A stretch of 64,000 nt of DNA from Prochlorococcus marinus XMU1406 (GCF_017696055.1 NZ_JAAORG010000003.1:62001-126000), one strand, 5' to 3'; counted from the first letter of the stretch, positions 1 through 8,143 are shown. Notes: generated by a model not told the origin, from the sequence alone. A program made the numbers and translations.

Positions 1-1
1 G

Positions 2-1510
2 CGCGCATTAATGAAATTTAATCTAAATATGTATGCAGAAGCATTAAAAGATCTAGAAATATATGCAAAATCAAATCCAACTGATGCTTATTTTTATGAG
101 AAAAGAGGAATAACTAAATTTTTCTTAAAAGATTTTCAAGGTGCAATAGAAGATTATGACTTTGCGATAAAAATAAATTCAAATGATCCTTTGCTATATA
201 TTGGACGAGCAAAAGTCAAAGAAAATAATCAAAAATTTAAAAATGCAGTTGAGGACTATAGTATTGCTATAAGTATTGAACCCAACAATCCAGAATTCTA
301 TGCCGCAAGAGCAGCAGCAAAAATTTCTCTTAATAACTTTAAAGATTCATTAAAAGACTATAAAAAAGCAATAAAATTAAACCCAAGTAATTCTGAATAT
401 TGGAATCTTCGAGGTAACTTGTATTTCAAATTTGAGAAATTTAAAAGATCAATTAAAGATTTTTCAAAAGCAATAGAGTTGGAACCTATGAAATCTTTGT
501 ATTGGAGAAATCTTGCCAATGCAAAAAATTCTCTAAAAAAATATGATGAATCAATATCTCATTATAGTAAGGCAATTAGTTTAGATGTTAATAATTTAGA
601 ACTTTATAATTTAAGAGGATTAGTAAAGATGAGAAAGAAAAACTTTAATGGCGCCATAGAAGACTTTACAAAATCAATTAATTTAAAAAATGGTAATGAT
701 TCCAATAAAAAAATTATTGACAATGGATCGATGTATTACAACAGAGGAGTAGCAAGAGGAGAAGTCTACAATTATTCAGGCGCCCTTAATGATTTTACGA
801 ACGCAATTAAATTAAATCCCTATTTTCCAGATGCTTTTTATTCTAGAGGTTCTGCAAAATATAATTTACAAAAAGTATCAGATGCCTGTTTAGACTATGA
901 AAAAGCATCTTTACTTGATTTTTCATTAAAGATTCCAAACTATTGCAATAAAATAAACTATAAGAACCCAAGATATGAATCACTTCAACAAGAATTATTC
1001 AGACAAGATTTAGAGAAAAAAATTGCTATCAAAACTTATAGAGATAAATGTTATTCAATGTATGAAAGGTCAAGTTATGCTAACGGACAAAAGAATTATT
1101 TAATCAATCCTAACGGATCAGTAAATCAAATTTTATGGACATCTTTTGGAAACCCTCCTGATACTTACAGAAAACCTATTTGCAAAATAAGTCCTAATAT
1201 TATAGGAATATTGAATAAAACAGTTACTACTAGTTGTCCAAAAAAAAATAAATCAAATAGCAGGGTTTATCAAAAAGAGATATTTCTCACAGAAGAAAAC
1301 TTAATTACTGAAAGACCAGAAGAACTCGGTTTATTTGGAATAAAATTAGGATCGGAGAAGAGAGAAAAATTTCTAGTCAAATATGAAAGATCAAGACCTT
1401 GTGATGGTAATTTTAAATGGTCTTCTGTAAATGATAAAACTATAGGGAAAAAAGTTAAAAATGAACTAAGAAGATGGTATGAATATGATTACAGTGAATA
1501 TTTCCCATGA
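2..1510 (+). CDS. TPR-repeat protein with C-terminal uncharacterised domain (5' end outside window)
   Basis: At least seven tetratricopeptide repeats fill residues 1 to about 310 (counted from the first ATG at 11), with the usual A-x-x-D-Y/F-x-x-A-I pattern in each helix pair. The reading frame stays open upstream of that ATG, and the residues there (R-A-L) continue a TPR helix, so the true start lies before the window. Residues about 340-499 form a separate domain with paired cysteines and a K-R-E-K-F-L-V-K-Y motif. The same domain recurs in the next gene, whose ATG overlaps this stop (ATGA). TPRs are protein-binding scaffolds; partner and location are unknown. The family call is firm, the function is not known. 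Confidence 0.8.
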   Translation, partial: RALMKFNLNMYAEALKDLEIYAKSNPTDAYFYEKRGITKFFLKDFQGAIEDYDFAIKINSNDPLLYIGRAKVKENNQKFKNAVEDYSIAISIEPNNPEFYAARAAAKISLNNFKDSLKDYKKAIKLNPSNSEYWNLRGNLYFKFEKFKRSIKDFSKAIELEPMKSLYWRNLANAKNSLKKYDESISHYSKAISLDVNNLELYNLRGLVKMRKKNFNGAIEDFTKSINLKNGNDSNKKIIDNGSMYYNRGVARGEVYNYSGALNDFTNAIKLNPYFPDAFYSRGSAKYNLQKVSDACLDYEKASLLDFSLKIPNYCNKINYKNPRYESLQQELFRQDLEKKIAIKTYRDKCYSMYERSSYANGQKNYLINPNGSVNQILWTSFGNPPDTYRKPICKISPNIIGILNKTVTTSCPKKNKSNSRVYQKEIFLTEENLITERPEELGLFGIKLGSEKREKFLVKYERSRPCDGNFKWSSVNDKTIGKKVKNELRRWYEYDYSEYFP

Positions 1511-2127
1511 GAATAATTAAAAATTATTTACTTTTATTATTTCTTTTATTAAGCAATTTTTATCAACTTTCGGTTAAATCTAATAATTTAAAAGAGATCT
1601 TCAAACAAGAACAGATCGAAAATAATATTAAAAAGAGGGAACAAAAAATAATTAATGAAAAAGAGCAAGTCAAATGTAAAAATTTACTTGAACAATCGAA
1701 CTACTATCAAGTTTTAAGACCATATGATAATTCAGGCAAAACTAATAGTGGATATAACTATGAATTCTCAAAAAACTACAGGGTCTATATAAATCCAAAC
1801 AATAACAAAATTTTGCTAGTTGATATTATGGATAATTCTTCTAATTTGTGCAAAGATTTTGTTTTCACAAAATATAATGGTATAACTCTTGGTTTTTTAA
1901 ACAAAAGAATTACGACGAAATGTTTTGTCGATAAAAACTCGGATGAAAAATATCAATATATCGTGGAAGTCAATAAAGAAATGATTTATGACTATTACAG
2001 TAGAAAAAGAAAGGAATTTTTGGTTAGATATCATAAAAAAGGCAATTGCATTGGGCAATGGTCAAATGTATATTCAACTTTAATAGGTATTGAACCTTAT
2101 AAGTTTGGAATTTTTTCAGTTAGGTAA
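1507..2127 (+). CDS. Secreted protein, paralogue of the C-terminal domain of the upstream TPR protein
   Basis: This 206-residue protein has an N-terminal hydrophobic segment (residues about 6-22) that looks like a signal peptide or membrane anchor, followed by a charged, probably helical stretch. Residues about 55-200 resemble the end of the upstream TPR protein: L-G-F-L-N-K-R-I-T-T-K-C here against I-G-I-L-N-K-T-V-T-T-S-C there, and K-E-F-L-V-R-Y against K-F-L-V-K-Y. Start and stop overlap by 4 bases with the upstream gene, so the two are probably translated together. I do not recognise the domain. It may be exported while the TPR protein stays inside, but this is inference. Confidence 0.65.
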   Translation: MRIIKNYLLLLFLLLSNFYQLSVKSNNLKEIFKQEQIENNIKKREQKIINEKEQVKCKNLLEQSNYYQVLRPYDNSGKTNSGYNYEFSKNYRVYINPNNNKILLVDIMDNSSNLCKDFVFTKYNGITLGFLNKRITTKCFVDKNSDEKYQYIVEVNKEMIYDYYSRKRKEFLVRYHKKGNCIGQWSNVYSTLIGIEPYKFGIFSVR

Positions 2128-2174
2128 ATAATTTCTTTTCAATGATGGTGAAAGATTAAATTATTTAAAAAATC

Positions 2175-2270
2175 CCCTAAGACATCACAGAGACTATTTC
2201 TTAAAAATCACAGAGACATCCCTGAGACCATTTATTAAAAAACACAGAGATATCACAGAGACATTTGTGG
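2175..2270. repeat. Imperfect tandem repeat, 34-bp period, about 2.8 copies
   Basis: Units begin at about 2175, 2209 and 2243. Each contains ACAGAGAC-type blocks (CACAGAGACATC, ATCACAGAGAC) and the first two end in TTAAAAA. The third copy diverges after its second block. The period is not a multiple of three and no coding frame spans it. It lies between a hypothetical gene and tRNA-Ser in an otherwise featureless 260-base gap. Confidence 0.7.
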
Positions 2271-2386
2271 ACTTTATGGTATATTTTTCAAGTCTTAATT
2301 TATATTATTACCTTAAACATCTACTTCATACCAGTCATTCTGGACTTTTTGACAATATCTGACGACAACTAATCTGTATTAATAAA

Positions 2387-2471
2387 CGGAGAGGGTGGGA
2401 TTCGAACCCACGAATAGTTTCCTATTAAACGATTTCGAGTCGTTCGCTTTCGACCACTCAGCCACCTCTCC
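2387..2471 (-). tRNA. tRNA-Ser (anticodon CGA)
   Basis: The minus strand folds into a class II tRNA. The acceptor stem is GGAGAGG/CCTCTCC with discriminator G, the anticodon stem is ACGA/TCGT around loop CTCGAAA, there is a long variable arm, and the T loop is GGGTTCGAATCCC. The anticodon is CGA, reading TCG serine codons. The CCA end is not encoded. Confidence 0.95.
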
Positions 2472-2533
2472 GCCTTTTTATAAGTATGCACATAATAAAC
2501 AGAAAATTATGAACTATATAATTATCTTAATTT

Positions 2534-3556
2534 TTAATTCCACCCTGCATCTCTCATCAATTTAATAGCTAAAGAATTTTTTTCTCCAAGGTCTTCTACC
2601 GTGACACTATCAGGTATAAACTCTCCAAAATTCTTTACTATTTCATTCTGATTAACTTCCTTCAAAGGATGTTCAAAAGTTGGAGCAGCTAAACCTTTAC
2701 TTCCTTCTGGAGATGCTAAGAATTCGAGAAGCTTAATTGCTTCAGCTTTATTTGTTGCGTATTTAGCTACACCACCAGCACTAATATTTACATGGGCAGG
2801 ATTAGGTGTAATGACTGTTGTTCTTTTCGAATATAAAGCATCTCTTCTTCCATTTATTCCAGCTAGCATTCTTGCGACATAGTAATGATTTACGATACCA
2901 ATACCACATTTTCTTTTTGAAACTGCTCTTACAATAGATATATCTCCTGGGAAAAAAGGTTGGGAAACATTAGAAATCATTCCGCTTAACCAAGCTTTAG
3001 TTTCAGATTCACCTTTATTTACTATCTGATTAGCGACTAAAGATTGATTATATGGACTTTTTCTATTTCTTAAACATACTTTCCCTTGCAAAGAAGGGTC
3101 AGCCAAATCAGTGTAATCATTGATCTTGCTAACATCAACAACTTTTGGATTAGCGACCATTACTCTTACTCTTCTTGTTAATGCATACCATTCCTTATTT
3201 GGATCTTTTAATCCAACGGGTACATCATTTTCTAGATTAGAAGATTCTATTGGTTGAAGTAATCCAGCTTTGGCTGCATTGGTGATTCTTGCAGCATCTA
3301 CTAGTAATATTAAATCAGCTTGAGAATTTTTTCCTTCTCTTTTTAACCTTTCGGTTAAGGAGATCCCAGCAGCTTCGATTAGTCGAACTTTTATACCAGT
3401 TTCTTCTGCAAATTTTTTATAAATAATTCTATCTGTGTTGTAATGTCTCCCTGAGTAAACTTTGACTTCTTTTTCTGTTGAATTAGCAGGTATATTAATG
3501 TTTAGCAAAAATGTACATGTTAATGCTGAGTAAAGTAGTTTTTTTAGATTTTGCAC
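2534..3556 (-). CDS. futA: Fe(III)-binding periplasmic protein of an iron ABC transporter (FutA/IdiA)
   Basis: Captures ferric iron in the periplasm and delivers it to the FutB/FutC ABC transporter. The 340-residue length is typical. Residues about 1-26 form a signal peptide. The mature protein opens with V-Y-S-G-R-H-Y (His38, Tyr39). Tyr169 in S-P-Y-N-Q-S and the Tyr225-Tyr226 pair in N-H-Y-Y-V-A-R match the tyrosine iron ligands known for FutA1/IdiA. The membrane and ATPase subunits are not in this window. It is divergent from the PKHD hydroxylase at 3659, with a 102-base spacer that could hold both promoters. Expression is expected to rise under iron starvation, but I see no convincing Fur box in the spacer. 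Confidence 0.93.
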   Translation of the reverse strand: MQNLKKLLYSALTCTFLLNINIPANSTEKEVKVYSGRHYNTDRIIYKKFAEETGIKVRLIEAAGISLTERLKREGKNSQADLILLVDAARITNAAKAGLLQPIESSNLENDVPVGLKDPNKEWYALTRRVRVMVANPKVVDVSKINDYTDLADPSLQGKVCLRNRKSPYNQSLVANQIVNKGESETKAWLSGMISNVSQPFFPGDISIVRAVSKRKCGIGIVNHYYVARMLAGINGRRDALYSKRTTVITPNPAHVNISAGGVAKYATNKAEAIKLLEFLASPEGSKGLAAPTFEHPLKEVNQNEIVKNFGEFIPDSVTVEDLGEKNSLAIKLMRDAGWN

Positions 3557-3658
3557 TTTTACAAAATAGTATCTATGGTTACTTTATATATATCTTCATA
3601 GCAAGGCCTTACAAAGAGAATTTCTATACATTAATTTGTATCATTTTTTATATCTATT

Positions 3659-4324
3659 ATGAATTATTTAACTCATAAACTATTGAATTCTGAAGAATTA
3701 GAAATCCTCAGAAAAAATTTAGAAAAAGAATCACTAGTATGGGAAGATGGCAAGCTAACTGCTGGAAAGCATGCCGCAAAGGAAAAAAATAATTTACAAC
3801 TTAGAAGAGATTCAGATTTATCAATAAAGTTTTCTGGATTAATTACAAAAAAAATCCTTAGTAATGAACTAATCAAGAGCTTTGCTTTACCTAAAAAAAT
3901 TCATGGAACAATCTTCTCAAAATCCATTAGAGGGATGAAATATGGGAGTCATATTGATAATGCTTATATGTCGTCTGGAAGAGCAGATTTATCTTTTACA
4001 GTTTTTCTTAATTGCAAAAAAAAATATGAAGGCGGAGCTTTATCAATAGAGAGTTTAAACTCAGAAGAAAAATTTAAACTTGATGAAGGAGAGATAATAA
4101 TTTATCCAAGTACATATTTACATTCAGTAGAAAAAGTTATTGATGGTGAGAGATTAGTATTTATTGGTTGGATTGAAAGCTATGTAAAAAGCATTGAAGA
4201 AAGAGAATATTTGTTTGATCTAGATGCTGCTGCAAGATCATTACTTGCTAAATATGGCAGATCAGAAGAAGTTGATCTAATTTATAAATCATATTCAAAT
4301 TTCTTAAGAAGACTAGGTAATTGA
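3659..4324 (+). CDS. piuC: PKHD-type Fe(II)/2-oxoglutarate-dependent hydroxylase (PiuC family)
   Basis: A 221-residue member of the double-stranded beta-helix oxygenases. The metal triad is visible as His98-x-Asp100 (G-S-H-I-D-N) and His155 (Y-L-H-S-V), with Arg165 (G-E-R-L-V-F) as the likely 2-oxoglutarate-binding residue. The end of the protein (residues about 180-221) carries the helical extension typical of PiuC/YbiX proteins. In other bacteria these sit beside siderophore or iron-uptake genes and are iron-regulated, although the substrate is unknown. Its divergent pairing with futA fits a role in iron metabolism. Confidence 0.85.
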   Translation: MNYLTHKLLNSEELEILRKNLEKESLVWEDGKLTAGKHAAKEKNNLQLRRDSDLSIKFSGLITKKILSNELIKSFALPKKIHGTIFSKSIRGMKYGSHIDNAYMSSGRADLSFTVFLNCKKKYEGGALSIESLNSEEKFKLDEGEIIIYPSTYLHSVEKVIDGERLVFIGWIESYVKSIEEREYLFDLDAAARSLLAKYGRSEEVDLIYKSYSNFLRRLGN

Positions 4325-4410
4325 ATAAGCAATTTAACAAGCATCATTTTATACATCGAATAGAAAGATTAGCCCAAACTAATTATTATGTATTCAGAAA
4401 GATTACCTAA

Positions 4411-4650
4411 ATGAATAAAAAAACTTCCATTGGATTATTCTTAGCAACAACTAGTGCAGTAGCTTTGGCTTCTACTGGAAGCTCAATCTTAAAAGCAGAA
4501 GAAAGTGATTTAGGAGGACTTAAAGAATGGAATACAGATATGTCTATAGAAGCTGATTTCATTCTTGATGAACAAGCTCAAAAATTAGCCGATGAAGCAG
4601 CAAAAGCAAGTATATGTGTTCCTATTGGAGAGGGAGAAAATTGTTGGTAA
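4411..4650 (+). CDS. Small secreted hypothetical protein
   Basis: A 79-residue protein with a clear N-terminal signal sequence (residues 1 to about 30: M-N-K-K-T then a hydrophobic A/S/T-rich core). A short acidic mature part ends with two cysteines in C-V-P-I-G-E-G-E-N-C-W, which could form a disulfide in the periplasm. I do not recognise a family. A strong rho-independent terminator follows at 4695, supporting real expression. Confidence 0.6.
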   Translation: MNKKTSIGLFLATTSAVALASTGSSILKAEESDLGGLKEWNTDMSIEADFILDEQAQKLADEAAKASICVPIGEGENCW

Positions 4651-4694
4651 ACTCTAAACCACTCTAGAATTCTATTTTGCAGATTTTTAAACGA

Positions 4695-4722
4695 AAAAAG
4701 GGGCAGTTAAGTGCCCCTTTTT
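4695..4722. terminator. Bidirectional rho-independent terminator
   Basis: An 11-bp perfect stem (AAAAAGGGGCA / TGCCCCTTTTT) closes a 6-base loop, GTTAAG. It ends the small secreted gene on the plus strand and the porin gene on the minus strand. Confidence 0.92.
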
Positions 4723-4738
4723 ATTTTAAGTTTAGAAT

Positions 4739-6064
4739 TTAGAATTTAAACTTAGTAGTTACTGCTGCTCCAAAGATATCTTGATCAGTTGAACTTTGGA
4801 TATCAGTTCCACCGAATACAGCAGGAATCACTGTTATTGAATCATTTGGTTTGAATGAATAACTTACTTCCCATAATAATGGACTTAGGCCTGCATCATC
4901 AGCAGCTGCACCATTAGCTGTTTCATCAACCTTTAATGGCTGACCAAAACCTATTCCGATGTAGTCAGAGTCTTGGAACATATCAGGCCAACCTAAACCA
5001 ACAAAGTAACTACTTGCTTCTTTAACACTGTTACCTGTTTGCCCTTCCAGATTGATAATATCGTAACCAACAGATATTTCAGGCATCGCACTTCCTGATT
5101 CCTCTGGCCTCCAGTATGCTCTTGCAGCATAAGCTGTAGCATTAGAGTCTTCCTCAACAGCTACTGCAGCGTCAGTTGCGTAGTAACTAAATGATGACCA
5201 ATCTTCATGTTGCTGAGATAATGAAAGAGAAACATGATATTGATCTTGTGTATATGCGAGCATTGTATCCCACTTATGCTCATCTTCATTGGTTAATAAA
5301 CCAGATGAACTTTTTGCTCCTTTTGAAACTAAATTAGTACTAAAAGCGAATCCATTATCCCCAACATATTTAATACCACCTCCAGTAGCAGTACTTGCAC
5401 CGAATGCACCACTAAGACTACCTAACTTGAAAGCCTTATGAAATCCTGGTCTATAAATTGAAACAGGTGCTGCGTACATATAGTAGTTTTCAATTTTTGG
5501 ACCAATTGTTGCTGTCCATTTTTCACTACTACCAATTGGCGTTGTATACCAGATTTTATCAACTTTAAGATCGTCAACACCACCTGAATAAGTATCTGTG
5601 TGATAGAAAGCAGTCTTTTCGTAGAAAGATCCGCCAGTAACCTTACCATTACCAGTTCTTAAACGAACATAAAGATTGTCGTCACCAGTAAAACTTGTAT
5701 TTAAGTTCATGGTGTAGGTATACATCGTCTGCAGATTCTCTGTTGCAGATGAATTTACCTTAGTTGCACCATCTATTGCTGTAGCAGCAAAAACAGCACT
5801 ACCATCAAGTGTAGTTGTATCTGAAAAGCTGCCAGCTTCAAAACCATTTTGTTGAACCTCTAAACCGTCAACACGACCATCAAGATTTGCGATTTCGCCG
5901 CTAACTTCGTTCGTAAACGTTTTGCTATTGAATTTTTTTGAAGATTTGCTGCTACGAACGTAGTCATTCATTTCTTCAATATTAATGTCGGATGCTTGTG
6001 CAGCAATAGGAGTTAATAAACTAATAGAAGCACTTGCAACCAACATTTGTTGGAAGAGTTTCAT
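4739..6064 (-). CDS. som: Outer-membrane porin (cyanobacterial Som/OprB-like)
   Basis: Forms a diffusion channel in the outer membrane. The 441-residue protein has a signal peptide (1-24, ending A-Q-A-S). A short linker and a coiled-coil-like stretch follow (about 50-75, containing L-D-G-R-V-D-G-L-E-V-Q-Q). The remainder is an alternating beta-strand barrel ending in aromatic F-K-F, the usual C-terminal signal of outer-membrane barrels. The N-terminal SLH domain of larger cyanobacterial porins is reduced to a remnant at most, which is typical of Prochlorococcus. Its leader holds a hairpin and a Yfr1 seed match, suggesting post-transcriptional control. Confidence 0.88.
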   Translation of the reverse strand: MKLFQQMLVASASISLLTPIAAQASDINIEEMNDYVRSSKSSKKFNSKTFTNEVSGEIANLDGRVDGLEVQQNGFEAGSFSDTTTLDGSAVFAATAIDGATKVNSSATENLQTMYTYTMNLNTSFTGDDNLYVRLRTGNGKVTGGSFYEKTAFYHTDTYSGGVDDLKVDKIWYTTPIGSSEKWTATIGPKIENYYMYAAPVSIYRPGFHKAFKLGSLSGAFGASTATGGGIKYVGDNGFAFSTNLVSKGAKSSSGLLTNEDEHKWDTMLAYTQDQYHVSLSLSQQHEDWSSFSYYATDAAVAVEEDSNATAYAARAYWRPEESGSAMPEISVGYDIINLEGQTGNSVKEASSYFVGLGWPDMFQDSDYIGIGFGQPLKVDETANGAAADDAGLSPLLWEVSYSFKPNDSITVIPAVFGGTDIQSSTDQDIFGAAVTTKFKF

Positions 6065-6068
6065 TTTA

Positions 6069-6076
6069 CCTCACAC
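6069..6076 (-). promoter_or_regulatory. Putative Yfr1 small-RNA target site overlapping the porin ribosome binding site
   Basis: The mRNA reads GTGTGAGG 5-12 bases before the porin ATG. This is the perfect complement of CCTCACAC, part of the single-stranded ACTCCTCACAC motif of the cyanobacterial small RNA Yfr1. Yfr1 is known to repress som porin mRNAs in Prochlorococcus by pairing near the start codon. The GAGG would also serve as the Shine-Dalgarno element, so pairing should block initiation. Confidence 0.75.
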
Positions 6077-6077
6077 T

Positions 6078-6100
6078 AAAAATACCCATAGAAATGGGTA
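6078..6100 (-). promoter_or_regulatory. Leader hairpin followed by a U tract upstream of the porin
   Basis: On the minus strand TACCCAT pairs with ATGGGTA around a 4-base loop and is followed directly by TTTTT. The Yfr1-type site and the ATG come next. It resembles a weak intrinsic terminator (attenuator) or a 5' stabilising stem. Confidence 0.5.
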
Positions 6101-6155
6101 ATTGAATTTTATCCAAGACAACCTTTTTGGGTAGGAATAATAGATTCAACTTCAA

Positions 6156-6169
6156 GTAACAATTGTTAC
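6156..6169. promoter_or_regulatory. Perfect 14-bp palindrome matching the NtcA consensus GTA-N8-TAC
   Basis: GTAACAATTGTTAC lies 92 bases upstream of the porin ATG and matches the binding consensus of the nitrogen regulator NtcA. A TATTAT candidate -10 box lies only 13 bases downstream instead of the usual 22-24, so activation from this position would be atypical. The six fixed bases will occur by chance several times in such a window; the full palindrome is rarer. Confidence 0.35.
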
Positions 6170-6190
6170 ATAACCTTTAATTTGAGATGA

Positions 6191-7069
6191 TTATTTAAAA
6201 GTATTTTTTTTTAAGGGAAAATTCAAACCATTTCTTTCTTCCATCCATGAGGATGCAACTTCTCTTGCTAATTTTCGAATCTTTTCAATATATTGTGCAC
6301 GATCAGTAACTGAAATTACGCCTCTAGCGTCAAGCAAATTAAAGGTATGACTACATTTCAGAACAAAATCAAGCGCAGGGTAAGTTAATTTCTTTTCTAT
6401 TAAAGAAATTGCCTCGTCTTGATAAATATCAAATAATTTTCTGAGATTATTTGCATTGGATTCAGTAAAGTTATAAGAGCATTGACTTTTCTCAAATTGA
6501 AGCCAAATATCGCTATACTTCAAATTTTTGTTCCAATTTAAATCCCAAATACTTTCCTTATCCTGCAAAAACATAGCAATCCTTTCTAATCCATAAGTGA
6601 TTTCAATTGGGATTGGATTACAATCTATTCCCCCGCATTGTTGAAAATAAGTAAATTGAGTAACTTCCATTCCGTCTAACCAAACTTCCCAACCTACACC
6701 CCATGCTCCGAGTGTTGGGGATTCCCAATTATCCTCCACAAATCTTATGTCATGATTTCTAGGATTAATTCCAAGAGATTCTAGAGATGTCAAATATTTT
6801 TCCTGTATTCCTTCCGGTGAAGGTTTAATTATTACTTGATATTGAAAGTAATGTTGCGCCCTATTTGGATTATCGCCAAAACGTCCATCAGTAGGTCTTC
6901 TGCATGGCTCTGGATATGCTACACTCCAAGGCTCTGGTCCAATAGCCCTTAAAAAAGTATGCGGATTCATTGTTCCAGCACCCTTTTCGGTATCATATGG
7001 CTGCATAATCAAACAACCTTCCTCTGACCAAAAATTATTTAAATTTTGAACTATATCCTGAAAAAACAT
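6191..7069 (-). CDS. glyQ: Glycyl-tRNA synthetase alpha subunit
   Basis: The class II catalytic subunit of the alpha2-beta2 bacterial glycyl-tRNA synthetase, which activates glycine with ATP and charges tRNA-Gly. At 292 residues it has the normal length. It shows the family opening (F-W-x-x-x-G-C then Q-P-Y-D-x-E-x-G-A-G-T) and blocks such as [16 protein letters not shown] and [10 protein letters not shown]. The beta subunit glyS is not adjacent here. Confidence 0.97.
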   Translation of the reverse strand: MFFQDIVQNLNNFWSEEGCLIMQPYDTEKGAGTMNPHTFLRAIGPEPWSVAYPEPCRRPTDGRFGDNPNRAQHYFQYQVIIKPSPEGIQEKYLTSLESLGINPRNHDIRFVEDNWESPTLGAWGVGWEVWLDGMEVTQFTYFQQCGGIDCNPIPIEITYGLERIAMFLQDKESIWDLNWNKNLKYSDIWLQFEKSQCSYNFTESNANNLRKLFDIYQDEAISLIEKKLTYPALDFVLKCSHTFNLLDARGVISVTDRAQYIEKIRKLAREVASSWMEERNGLNFPLKKNTFK

Positions 7070-7225
7070 TTAATTAAAATAGTGGAAGAATTTAGATCAA
7101 TGCCATTAGACATAATAACAAAGCTTTAAAGTAAAAAATATTTTATAATCGAATTTCTCAAAAATATCATCCGATAAAAAGCTTTCATAAAAATAGATCC
7201 TTGATAAAAATAAATAAGAAATTAA

Positions 7226-7612
7226 TTATGTAAAAAAATCTAATGTCAATGGTCCAAAAGTATTAGATTCTTTAGCACTTTCGTCATACTGACATGTTAT
7301 TAAAATTCCTTCTCCAAGACCATTTTCAGATCTAACAAAAACATTACTAGTTTTTTGATTAGCTTTTAAAAAAACGCCGCCATAAGCATGAAGGGAATCT
7401 AGATTTCCAAATTGAATTGAGGAATATTTCATAGAAATTGATTTCAATGCTTCAATGGCTTTATTATCACTTGGTGCCATTATGCCTATTGTTATCCAAT
7501 CTGCATTAAAAATATTTGCTTCTAGTTCCTCTAAAAGTTTTTTTTTCTGACTATTACTTAATTGAGGAGCAGTTCTAAGGTTATTTAAATCAACTAATTT
7601 ATTTATATCCAT
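7226..7612 (-). CDS. DUF1824 family protein
   Basis: A cyanobacterial conserved protein of unknown function. The open frame extends up to 7687, but the family normally begins M-x-x-x-x-L-x-x-L-N-x-L-R-T-A-P. That corresponds to the ATG at 7612 (M-D-I-N-K-L-V-D-L), giving 128 residues and removing the overlap with the MIF-like gene, which ends at 7635. Upstream ATGs at 7654 and 7687 remain possible. It follows the MIF-like gene in the same direction, so the two are probably co-transcribed. Confidence 0.75.
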   Translation of the reverse strand: MDINKLVDLNNLRTAPQLSNSQKKKLLEELEANIFNADWITIGIMAPSDNKAIEALKSISMKYSSIQFGNLDSLHAYGGVFLKANQKTSNVFVRSENGLGEGILITCQYDESAKESNTFGPLTLDFFT

Positions 7613-7634
7613 TAGCTTTATATCTAAAAAATTC

Positions 7635-7967
7635 TTACCCAAAAGTTCTTCCATTCCAAGCCCACAATGAAGCTGGCACATCCTCAAACGAAATATAAAT
7701 CCTATCTATTGGTATCCCCATTTTCTCACATACAAAATCAGATATTGGCTTTGCCATTTCTGAAGGATTTAGAGAACCTATTGATTTGATCTCTAAAAAG
7801 CAAGAAGGCGTCTCATCATCAAAATACATTTGGCAATTCTCATCTATTTTGGCCATAACAAATCTCTTTGATTTATTAGTTAAAGATGAAACAAGAGTTG
7901 ATATTTCTTCAAGTAATTTTCCTTTATCATTTACTTTTGCTGAAGTCGAAACATTAATATAAGGCAT
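7635..7967 (-). CDS. Macrophage migration inhibitory factor (MIF)/tautomerase-like protein
   Basis: A 110-residue member of the tautomerase superfamily. Pro follows the initiator Met (M-P-Y-I-N-V), as needed for the catalytic N-terminal proline. The C-terminal half carries the MIF-family I-D-R-I-Y-I-S-F-E-D-V and W-A-W-N-G-R-T-F. MIF-like proteins trimerise and tautomerise keto-enol substrates such as phenylpyruvate in vitro; the physiological role in cyanobacteria is not established. Confidence 0.88.
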   Translation of the reverse strand: MPYINVSTSAKVNDKGKLLEEISTLVSSLTNKSKRFVMAKIDENCQMYFDDETPSCFLEIKSIGSLNPSEMAKPISDFVCEKMGIPIDRIYISFEDVPASLWAWNGRTFG

Positions 7968-7969
7968 CT

Positions 7970-8143
7970 CTATGCAGCAAGATAATCTTTCTTAGAATCA
8001 TTTCCTAGATAAAAAGTTTTATTTTTTAAATTTCTTTTTGATGAGAGATATGCCATATCGTATGAACTTATTCCGTTTTTATATGGATTGAAAAGAACAT
8101 TTTTAGACCTGTTTTTTTTGCCCCTTTTGAACTCAATCATCAT
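7970..8143 (-). CDS. Small basic hypothetical protein (57 residues)
   Basis: An uninterrupted minus-strand frame starts at ATG-ATG (8143 or 8140) and ends in TAG, 2 bases before the MIF-like gene starts in the same direction. The product is basic and polar (M-M-I-E-F-K-R-G-K-K-N-R-S-K, then N-P-Y-K-N-G-I-S-S-Y-D-M-A-Y) with no membrane segment. It fills nearly all of an otherwise unexplained 326-base gap, and its position suggests an operon with MIF and DUF1824. I do not recognise a family; coding status is inferred from frame and position. Confidence 0.5.
   Translation of the reverse strand: MMIEFKRGKKNRSKNVLFNPYKNGISSYDMAYLSSKRNLKNKTFYLGNDSKKDYLAA

Noticed and set aside
2175-2270. CRISPR array
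   Set aside because: Units are directly tandem without distinct spacers, the copies are imperfect and fewer than three, and no cas genes are present.
5422-5649. 75-residue minus-strand frame inside the porin gene
   Set aside because: A shifted-frame shadow of the porin, with Ile/Gln/Leu-rich composition arising from its codons.
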